This document shows positions 1 through 8,069 of a stretch of 64,000 nucleotides of DNA, piece after piece (within the stretch, counting starts at the first letter, position 1; each line of letters starts with the position of its first letter). The stretch lies in assembly GCF_000801105.2 (NCBI RefSeq), contig NC_079516.1, positions 3,720,001 through 3,784,000 on the forward strand, written 5' to 3'. A model generated the notes under the pieces. The model made no database searches. It had not been told where the DNA came from and worked only from the letters and a program-made list of their open reading frames with translations. This DNA is from Raphanus sativus (lineage: Eukaryota > Streptophyta > Magnoliopsida > Brassicales > Brassicaceae). The position numbers were made by a program, and so were the translations under genes.

Positions 1-213
1 GATGAGACTGATCAGAGTGGCAGTTATTTGATTGCAGGTTTAGTAGAGAAGAAGAGATTGAATCAGAAACAAACTTCATCGATAGAGCCATCCCAAACCT
101 CACATACAACAAGATGGAATCCAACAGAATCAACTTTCCTCTATCAAAAAGAGTACAATAAGCTTCTGCTGGATCAGAATCAACCATTCTCGTCTCTTCA
201 TCGTCCTATATGA
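1..213 (+). CDS. 3' terminal exon of an unidentified gene (partial)
   Basis: An open frame enters from the left edge in frame 1 and stops with TGA at 211-213, leaving about 70 residues. It begins DETDQSGSYLIAG and ends SSLHRPI. I do not recognise the protein: it is hydrophilic, rich in Q, S, N and K, with no visible domain. That the exon is real is supported indirectly. Decayed copies of its first 50 or so bases occur at about 2548-2600 and 5535-5590, each at the head of a repeated block that also carries a prolamin-like gene. The gene therefore contributed its 3' end to the local duplications. Whether base 1 lies inside the exon or at its edge cannot be seen. Confidence 0.5.
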   Translation, partial: DETDQSGSYLIAGLVEKKRLNQKQTSSIEPSQTSHTTRWNPTESTFLYQKEYNKLLLDQNQPFSSLHRPI

Positions 214-1482
214 AGTCTCTTGTTATTGTATGTATATGTGTGTGTATATAGATGAATTTAATGTTTCAAACTTCAGTTTTGATCTTTCTCTAAAGAATCT
301 GGTTTCTTTTACTTCCTGCAGTAATGTCTTTTTACTTTAGTAATCTGTGATAACGTTTAGTGGCCTAAAACTCGATATGAGACAAGCACATGTTTCAACA
401 ATTCAGAAGCATTATCCAATTATAATAAGCAGCATGAATTAAGAGAGAGCAATGATCCAAAAAGAAAATATTTCATGATTGTCTTGTGTTCTTGGTTTTC
501 ATTTCAACCAGCCTTACAAGTTATATATCCACTGTCATCTTTGTTCATGTTTCTGCTTCTTCTTCTTCTTTTTTCTTGCTTTGTTAAAGATTTAAGTAGT
601 ACTAAATCATAAAAACCTATTAGACAAAAATATACAAGTATTTTTACAATTCCTTACAGTAAAGAATATATGCTTCGTTTACAGTTATTCTTGACCATGT
701 AATGATTTCAAAAATCACAGTTCATCACTCGATTAAGTACAATTTTTGATTTAACTGAAATAATATTTTATTCATTTTATATTAAATGTCGTTTTAGCCT
801 TTAAAATTTATTTCATTATAATTGTCAGTTTATCTTTTAATGTAAATATTTAATAAAAATCCACTTTACCTTTATTTTTCAGTTTATTAATTAACAAAAT
901 CAAACAAAATATTATATTCCTTCCGTTCCATAGAGATAAATGTTTAGAAAAATATTATTTCACAAATATATAATTTTAAGTCATTCTATCATTTTTTAAT
1001 TAATTAATAATAGTAATTTTATAACTTTAAACAATATTAATTGAGTTTATTAAGTTACTATTGATTTAACTTTATTGAAAACTGATACTGCATAAAATGA
1101 TGCATTTATGTAAAAATTAATTTGATTTCTTAATATGTGTAAATAATTCAGGATTTGTTTTTGTAAAATAGAAGAAGTATCAAACACATGTAAAAAAATT
1201 ATTTATTTGCAAAACCTTAAACCATATTTATTAGATAACTAATTAATATTATTTAATTAACATTAAATACGTGAAACAAATAACTAAGGTGTTACTCTTA
1301 AAGCTAACTGAAATAATAAAATAACTTTGTTGTTGCAAAACATCTAGAATTTTTTTTATCAATTAATACAGTCAACATGAAGAACATTCAAAACCAGTAA
1401 ATTGCTATATATTCACATTTATAGTTCATGGGAATTTTATTAAAAACAATTCAAAGAAGAAGTTAAAAAGTGATCATACAGA
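214..1482. other. intergenic, A+T-rich; promoter of the first prolamin-like gene
   Basis: No open frame of note. The part at about 340-640 recurs, diverged, at about 2600-2810 and 3060-3130 and again at 5590-5900, so it belongs to the duplicated unit. A short TTC stretch at about 557-575 corresponds to the long TTC array of the third unit. Just upstream of the next gene, a TATATATTCACATTTATAG stretch near 1406-1424 is also conserved before the third copy (about 6423-6445), consistent with a shared core promoter. Confidence 0.5.
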
Positions 1483-1968
1483 ATGGAGACTAAGACAATT
1501 TTCAAGGCATTTTTCATAATCACCACTTTAGTATCATATGTGTATCCAAGTTTGGGTCAAGAAGATGTTGACGATGAACCACTGGTCAATCCTGCTCGCA
1601 AGTTTGATACATTGTATGCGACATCGCCAGTTTCGGAAGATTACGATACTTATATTCTAGAGAACCTCCCACCAAAATACAAAACATATATAGGAACATG
1701 CATGGACAAGATGGGGTATATTGGTATTAAGAAATGTGGTGATGGTGTTCTTAAAGAAATTCTTACGAATGAACATGTTTCAAGAGAGTGTTGTCTGGAG
1801 GTAGTAAGAGCTGGAAAAGAATGCCACATGGAGATTAATAAGTTGTTGTTTCGATTTTATCAACTCAAACGTTTTGCTTCTCAAGTTTCTTTCAAAATTA
1901 ATGAGGTTTGGAACAGATGTTCTGCTGAAGTTGAAAGTCCTTCATCATCTGTTGATGGCACGATTTAG
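1483..1968 (+). CDS. ECA1/prolamin-like secreted cysteine-rich protein (intact copy)
   Basis: A single-exon gene of 161 aa. Residues 1-25 form a signal peptide (METKTIFKAFFIITTLVSYV... then LGQ), so the product should be secreted. An acidic spacer (about 26-60) precedes a domain with six cysteines at 73, 85, 103, 104, 114 and 146. The C...C...CC...C...C spacing is that of the plant prolamin-like family (PF05617, ECA1 gametogenesis-related). Members are small secreted proteins, many made in egg or embryo-sac cells; a role in this tissue is family knowledge, not seen here. The start is the first ATG before the hydrophobic segment. It is the only plus-strand copy in this cluster with an unbroken signal peptide. 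Confidence 0.85.
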   Translation: METKTIFKAFFIITTLVSYVYPSLGQEDVDDEPLVNPARKFDTLYATSPVSEDYDTYILENLPPKYKTYIGTCMDKMGYIGIKKCGDGVLKEILTNEHVSRECCLEVVRAGKECHMEINKLLFRFYQLKRFASQVSFKINEVWNRCSAEVESPSSSVDGTI

Positions 1969-2111
1969 TTTCTTTGATTGAATATTTTGTTATATTATAT
2001 GATGTATTATGAAATAATGGTTTATTATCTATTCTAACTATATAAACAAGATCAATTTTTCATCAGCTTATTCGGTTTTCTTACTCTAATGTTGTATAAA
2101 ACAAACTCTAA

Positions 2112-2790
2112 TGCATATATTGGGTTGTTCTAACTAGTGTTTGTTTACATTATTTTTTAGTTTATCAAATATAAAACATAACTGCACATGATTCTTGTTA
2201 AACAGAATTGTATATTTATATCTTTGTAACTCGAATAAATGATAATGTTTGAAAATAAAATAAATTTATGAAAATAAATACAAAGTGAGAGAACGATATA
2301 GAAAGAAATATGTAACTTTCATCTTTCGTGAAACGAAAATGTTAATCTCATTTTTATGATCCTAGCTATGACTTAATATGAAAATTCCTTATAACGATTT
2401 GTGAATTAATTATCTAAAGCTCTTTTACACTGTTTTCCACGAAACATATAACTTATTTGTTTTTTCAAGGTATATATCATCTCTTCTTTTGTAATAACTA
2501 CATACAGAATGAAATCATCTTTGTGTTCATACGATCAAAATATAGATCCTTATGAGGAGATTGATCAGAGGGACAATTACTTAATCAAAGGGACAATATG
2601 ATTATGCTTAATGGCCTAATGCTCTATACGAAAAAGCATCATATTTCAACAATTCAGAAGCTTTTATTCAAATATAACCAGTAAGAACTCAGATAAACAT
2701 AAACTAAAAGGGAATCAACAAACCAAGAGAAAAGATTTCATGATTTTCTATGTTCTTGGTATTTTTCTCAAACGGTGTTTCAAGTTATAT
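2112..2790 (+). repeat. direct repeat, copy 1 of 3 of prolamin-cluster spacer
   Basis: The segment starting TTGGGTTGTTCTAACTAGTG is nearly identical to 5108-5770, and more loosely and in part to 7137-7332. It carries the 3' flank of a prolamin-like gene plus a decayed copy of the window's first exon (near 2548-2600). Copies 1 and 2 are close enough to indicate a fairly recent local duplication. Confidence 0.75.
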
Positions 2791-3456
2791 ATCTACAGTC
2801 ATCCTTATTCATGTTTTAGCCATGCCAGCCATGATAGGATGCTTTAGAAGCAAGGTCTTGCGGCCTCCAGTAATATCTATTAATTTTGTCCGTTTATTTA
2901 CACAAAGTCCTTTAGTTTAGTGGTTTAAATGTTTGGGTTTGTATGGTAACAACCTAAGTTTGAACCAGGGGTTTGTTAGTAGTGGCCTTCTTTTTATGAA
3001 CCTGCTTCTAGTCTTCAGTAGTCCATGACCGCTACTTGTTTTAGCTTATTTGTCTTCTTGCTTTCTTGTTAAAGATTTGTGTAGTACTTAATCATAAAGA
3101 TCTATTAGACAAGACTAGACAAAGCTCTTGACAATTCTTTGCAAAAATCATATATATACATCATCTACAAATTTTCTTTTGTTTCAAGAAATTATCACTA
3201 TATTTAGACCATGTAATTATTTCAATAAACATAGATCCAAGTTTCCATTAGTTACATTTTTTACTTAAGTGAAATATTACTCCCAACGTTTTACATTGAA
3301 TGTAATTTTGTTTTCTTAAATGGCCTTTATTATAAATGCGGTTAAACATATTTCATACATATTTAAAATAAATTTTTAATTTTCTCTTATTTTAAGTTCA
3401 TTAGTTAATAAGTTTAGGCTCTGACATTCATAATCTCCAAAAGTAACATGAAACCA

Positions 3457-3850
3457 TCATATATCAGCTCCATGTTGTAAAGAGCTAACTTTGGCGACCA
3501 ATCTCTCACCTTTAAGGCATGTTATGATAATGGAACATGGGAACTTCACTGCCATCATACATAGGCGAAGAACCGACACTGCTGTTTCTGCTTGAAGCAC
3601 AACGTATTTCTTAATCGTTACCTGGAACATCCTCTAAAATCAAACTTCTTCAGTAGAAACTGGAAAACACATAGAAAGAGAAGATATAAGCTTATTCAAA
3701 TTTCAGATGATAAAGATACTTAATTAATGAATAAGATGATGAAAAAATAATAAATAGGCTTTACAAGAATATATCATCCATATGTTCGAAATCATCAATT
3801 GAAGAAGCACTGTAGAAAGACTTTGATTTCTTGGGCTCTGCTTCTTCTTC
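3457..3850 (-). pseudogene. coding-like debris of an unknown gene
   Basis: Two minus-strand stretches read like protein but do not form a gene. One (about 3755-3850) follows a possible TTTTAG acceptor and reads a glutamate run, then EPKKSKSFYSASSIDDF and a further short acidic tail before a stop. The other (3457-3612) is 52 codons starting KKYVVLQAETAVSVL and ending LQHGADI-stop. No start or full exon structure is visible. They could be exon relics of a lost neighbour or of a transposed gene; I do not recognise the family. Confidence 0.3.
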
Positions 3851-4296
3851 TTCTTCATATCTATATGGCCACTAAAACCATCGTAACCAAAACATTTATA
3901 TGTAGTTTCAGGGGAGTTCATGTACCTTCCACCACACATACCAATATATGTTTATGTTTATATGAGTTCATATTGGTTATAGTTGTATAGAGGCTTATGA
4001 GTTGTTGAAACATGATGTTCTTTTCATATAATGGGAGTTACCTTTTTTCCTTCCATATATAGTTTTCTCACTTTTTAAATTCTTTTTGCTAGGTTATCAA
4101 ACAATATAATTTATTTGAGTTACAAAGAAAAAAATATACAATTTTGTTTAATAAGATTCATGTGCAATTATGTTTAACCACATTAGGGTTAAGAAGAACG
4201 AATTGGCTGATGAAAATTTAATTTGATTCTATATAGATATAATAATATAACAAACCATTATTTTTTTAATACATCATATATTATGAAAATGTTCAA

Positions 4297-4881
4297 TCAA
4301 GATAACTCAATCGCCTCATGGTGAGATAATGAAGGATTTTCAACTACTTTAGAACATCTATCCCAAACATGGTTAATTCTGAAAGAAACTCGAGAAGCAA
4401 AGCGTTTCAGTTGATATAATCGAAACATAATCTTTTGAATCTCCATGTAGCATTTTTTTCCAGCATTTAATATCTTCTTACAACACTTTCTTGGAACATG
4501 TTCATTCGTAAGAATCTCTTTAAGAACATCTAGACCACATTTCCCAATGGGCTCCATCTTGTCCATGCATGTTTGGAGATACATTTGGTATTTTGGTGGA
4601 AGATTCTCTAGCATATGATCATTGTAATCTTGCGAAGCCCGCGATGTCGCATCCACTAAATCAAAAATGTGACTGGGATTGATCAGTGGTTTATCCTCAA
4701 CATTTTCTTGTCCCAAATTTGGATGCGAAGCCGGCGATGTGGCATCTACTAAATCAAACACGTGACTGGAATTGATCAGTGGTTTATCGTCAACATTTTC
4801 TTGATCCAGATTTGGATACGCATATGATACCAAAGTGGTAATTATGAAAAACACCAAAAAGATTGTTTTAGTCTCCATCAT
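4297..4881 (-). CDS. ECA1/prolamin-like secreted protein with a duplicated spacer
   Basis: A single-exon gene of 194 aa, inverted relative to the other two copies. It has a signal peptide (residues 1 to about 26), a spacer, and a prolamin-like domain with cysteines at 105, 115, 133, 134, 144 and one near 176. It is about 30 residues longer than its sister because residues 22-52 and 53-83 are a tandem copy: both read (Y/H)PNL(D/G)QENV(D/E)DKPLIN and end DATS(P/R)AS. That is a 93-bp in-frame duplication (4633-4725 and 4726-4818). The extra leading Met (MMETK) is unique to this copy; the second ATG matches the sister's start. Its 5' and 3' flanks match those of the plus-strand copies, so the whole gene was inverted. 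Confidence 0.83.
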   Translation of the reverse strand: MMETKTIFLVFFIITTLVSYAYPNLDQENVDDKPLINSSHVFDLVDATSPASHPNLGQENVEDKPLINPSHIFDLVDATSRASQDYNDHMLENLPPKYQMYLQTCMDKMEPIGKCGLDVLKEILTNEHVPRKCCKKILNAGKKCYMEIQKIMFRLYQLKRFASRVSFRINHVWDRCSKVVENPSLSHHEAIELS

Positions 4882-5107
4882 GTATGATTACCTTTTAATT
4901 TCTTCTTTGAATTGTTTTGTTTTTTGTCCTATTATCATGATTTGTATATATATATAGTAATCAAGTGATTTTGAATGTTACTGATGGTGTTTTGTATTAA
5001 TTAATAAAATAACTTATTTTTAGTTGTTTTGAAACAACATAATTTCTTTATTAATTTATTCAGCTCGAAGAGTAACATTTTTAAATTGATTTCTATGTTT
5101 TATGAAT

Positions 5108-5770
5108 ATATTGGGTTGTTCTAACTAGTGTTTGTTTACATTGTTTTTTAGTTTATCAAATATAAAACATAATTACACATGATTTTTGTTAAACAGAATT
5201 GTATATTTATTTCTTTGTAACTCGGACAAATGATGATGTTTGAAAATCAAATAAATTTATGAAATAAATAAAAAGTGAGAGAATGATATAGAAAGAAATA
5301 TGTAACTTTCATTTTTCGTGAAACGAAAATGTTAATCTCATTTTTATGATCCTAGCTATGACTTAATATGAAAATTCCTTATAACGATTTGTGAATTAAT
5401 TATCTAAAGCTCTTTTACACAGTTTTCCACAAAACATATAACTTATTTGTTTTTTCAAGGTATATATCATCTCTTCTTTTCTAGTAATCCCCATACAGAA
5501 TGAAATCAAATCATTGTGTTCATAGGATCAAAATATAGATTCTCATGAGAAGACTGATCAGAGGGACAATTACTTGATCAAAGGGACAACATGCTTATGC
5601 TTAATGGCATAATACTCTATATGAAAAAAAGAAAATTGTGTTCAAAAATTTAGAAGATTTTATTCAACTATAACGAGTAAGAACTCATATAAACATAAAT
5701 TCAGAAGAATCAACAAATCAGGAGAAAACATTTCATGATTGTCTATGTTCTTGGTATTTATCTGAAACGG
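5108..5770 (+). repeat. direct repeat, copy 2 of 3 of prolamin-cluster spacer
   Basis: Nearly identical to 2112-2790, in the same orientation, including the decayed copy of the first exon (near 5535-5590). Together with the inverted gene at 4297-4881 it shows the cluster arose by more than one event: a direct duplication and an inversion. Confidence 0.75.
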
Positions 5771-5772
5771 CT

Positions 5773-5849
5773 TTCTTCTTCTTCTTCTTCTTCTTCTTCT
5801 TCTTCTTCTTCTTCTTCTTCTTCTTCTTCTTCTTCTTCTTCTTCTTCTT
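5773..5849 (+). repeat. (TTC)n microsatellite, about 25 units
   Basis: An uninterrupted TTC run of about 77 bases. The matching place in unit 1 (about 557-575) has only about six units and unit 2 has almost none, so the array expanded after duplication. Confidence 0.95.
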
Positions 5850-6502
5850 GAAGATTTATGTAGTAGTTAATCATAAAGATCTATCAGACAAGAGTATACA
5901 AGGCTCCTTACAATTCTTTTCAAAAACATATTTACTTCATCTACAAATTTTCTTTGGTTTTGCAAAGTCATCACTATACTTAGACCATGTAATTATTTCA
6001 AGAAACATATATCCAAGTATCCATGAGTTACCATTTTTTTACTTAAGTGAAATATTACTTCATACGTTTGATATTAAATGTATTTAAAAAAATGTTTTTA
6101 TTATAAATATTTTTATACATTTTTATACATATTTAAACTAACTTTCAATTTGTTCTTTTTAGTTCATTATTTGATAAATTCAAACAAGAAACTATATTTA
6201 GTAAGTTTAAACAAAAATTACTATTTTCTTAATTTGTATGCAAAAATACATGAAACATAGTGATTATTTAATTAACAATCAATGCCAAAACATATATATC
6301 AATTTGAAAATGTTACTCTTAGAGTTAACTAAACTAATAAAGAAATTATGTTGTTGCAAAACAACTAAAAATGTTATTTTATTAATTAATACAAAACAGT
6401 AACATTCAAAACCACTTGATTACTATAAATATACACACTTATAAATTATGGTAACAGGAAAAAGCAAAACACAAAGAAGAAGTTAAAGAGTAATCATACA
6501 GA

Positions 6503-6985
6503 ATGGAGACTAAGACAATTTTTTGGCATTTTTCATAATCATCACTTTAGTATTATGTGTATCCAATTTTGGGTCAAGAAGATGTTGACGATGCACCATT
6601 GGTCAATTCTGGTCGCGAATTTGATACATTGGGTGTGATATCGCCGGCTTCGGAAGATTACAATAAATATATACTAGAAAACCTTCCTCCAAAATACAAA
6701 ACGTATCTTGAAACCTGTATGGGCAAGATGGAGTCCAGTAATGTTGGGAAATGTGGTGAAGATGTTATTAAAGAGATTCTTACAAATGAACTTGTTTCAA
6801 GAGACTGTTGTCAGAAGGTAGTAAGAGCGGGAAAAGAATGTCACTTGGAGATTAGTAAGTTGATGTTTCGATTGTATCAACTCAAACGCTTTGCTTCTCA
6901 AGTTTCTTACAAAATTAACGAGGTTTGGAATAGATGTTCTGCAGAAGTTGAAAGTCCTTCATCATCTCATGATGACGCGATTTAG
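6503..6985 (+). pseudogene. ECA1/prolamin-like gene, broken signal peptide
   Basis: The third copy of the family. The ATG at 6503 is at the same place as in the intact gene, but a net loss of one base at about 6521 shifts the frame and produces TAA at 6536-6538. A later loss of two bases (about 6552) restores the original frame, so from GTG at 6557 the mature protein reads through to TAG without a stop (about 142 codons, all six domain cysteines kept). As it stands, translation from the ATG stops after 11 codons and no in-frame ATG precedes the spacer. The product would lack a signal peptide even if started downstream. Either a recent pseudogene or two sequencing errors; two independent errors in one gene is less likely. 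Confidence 0.75.
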
Positions 6986-8069
6986 TTATCTTGATTGAAT
7001 CTTTTGTTATATTATATGATGTATTATGAAATAATTGTTTGTTATACTATTCTAATTATACAAATAAAATCAAATTTAAATTACTTATTTGTTTTCATAA
7101 GTCTGATATTGTATAAAAAACTCTAATGTGATTAGGCTGTTTTAACAGTGTTTATTTAGCATAATTTTTTTTATCAAATATAAAACATTATTGCACATGA
7201 ATCTTGTTATGCAAAATCACATATTTTTTTCTTTGTAATTGAATAAATTATTTTGTTTGAAAATCAAGTAAATTTATAAAGAAAAATAAAAACTAAGAGA
7301 ACGATATAGGAAAAAAATATATGTAACTTTCATGTTTGATTGAGCATATTGGCATCATGTTCTTGCAGATTGTGGAACTGTTACTATCACTGCCTGATAC
7401 CAACGCCAATGCTTTGACTCGAGAACGCAAGACAGCACTCGACATTGCAGAGGGTCTTCCACTCTCAGAAGAATCTTCATACATATTTTTAAAAATCTAT
7501 TTTCTATTCAAAACAGATCATTAATTATGCCGTGAAAATAAATCTGACATTTCTAAAAAAATCTAATACCACTTTAACAGTAAATTTCTTTTTCTATACA
7601 GATTTTATTAACAGTCTTATCATTCTGTAGATTTGTCTTTTTAAAATAAATTTGTTGTCAAACAAATGGTATGAAATCCCCAGCGCTTCGGGGATGCCCT
7701 CAGCGACGAGGAACATGTATTCGGATTTATATGCGATTCGTTTAGATCATAGACTAAAACACAAAAAGAAATTTTTTTTAAAAACATATCTTATTTTCGT
7801 AATATTTTTTGTTATAATTATAGATAAGAATAATTTCGACGAGAAAACATTCTAACAATATTAACAAAATCATTCTATTAATAACGCAATTAATTTATGT
7901 TATTTTAGTAAACATACAATGATAAAAACAGAAAAGTTAAGAAAAGAAAACAAATATTTTAGTCAATGGGGATGAGTCTCACTTTACGATCTAACCTTCT
8001 TCTTCTTCTTCTCCTCTCTCTCCTTCTCCAATCACCCATCTCAATCTCTCGTCGTTTCGAGCTTCACTC
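6986..8069. other. intergenic; third spacer copy, ITN1 fragment and ITN1 5' region
   Basis: A diverged third copy of the spacer repeat (about 7137-7332) abuts the ITN1 fragment. From about 7990 the sequence becomes CT-rich (CTTCTTCTTCTTCTCCTC), typical of a crucifer 5' UTR, and leads into the ITN1 first exon. An upstream ATG at 7966 would open a frame overlapping the ITN1 start if it lies in the transcript. Confidence 0.5.
7335..7486 (+). pseudogene. fragment of ITN1: end of intron 2 and start of exon 3
   Basis: Nearly identical to about 9970-10117 inside the real ITN1 gene downstream. It carries the last 30 or so bases of intron 2 with the acceptor (TTCTTGCAG), then about 110 bases of exon 3 encoding IVELLLSLPDTNANALTRER onward to EGLPLSEESSYI, after which similarity stops. 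Because intron sequence is included, this is a DNA-level copy, not a processed one. It begins where the third copy of the prolamin-cluster repeat ends. Confidence 0.85.

Larger units (their letters stand above)
1969..4296. other. intergenic with duplicated flanks and gene debris
   Basis: The first 100 bases are the 3' flank of the plus-strand prolamin-like gene and resemble the 3' flanks of the other two copies. From about 2112 to 2790 the sequence is repeated at 5108-5770. An insertion at about 2815-3060 interrupts the second unit relative to the other two; it has a weak tRNA-like B box near 2970 but I cannot classify it. Minus-strand coding-like debris at 3457-3850 is listed separately. Confidence 0.5.
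4882..6502. other. intergenic of the third duplicated unit
   Basis: Contains the inverted gene's promoter (TATATATATA near 4947), the second copy of the direct repeat (5108-5770), a TTC microsatellite and the promoter of the broken third copy. Short open frames here (for example at 5848-6087) are A+T-rich chance frames. Confidence 0.5.

Noticed and set aside
2906..2985. possible tRNA-derived SINE head (TTTAGTGGTTTAAATG and TTTGAACCAGG)
   Set aside because: The A and B boxes are poor, and no poly(A) tail or target duplication was found.
5773..5849. CRISPR-like or satellite array
   Set aside because: It is a simple trinucleotide run; there are no spacers and the genome is a plant's.
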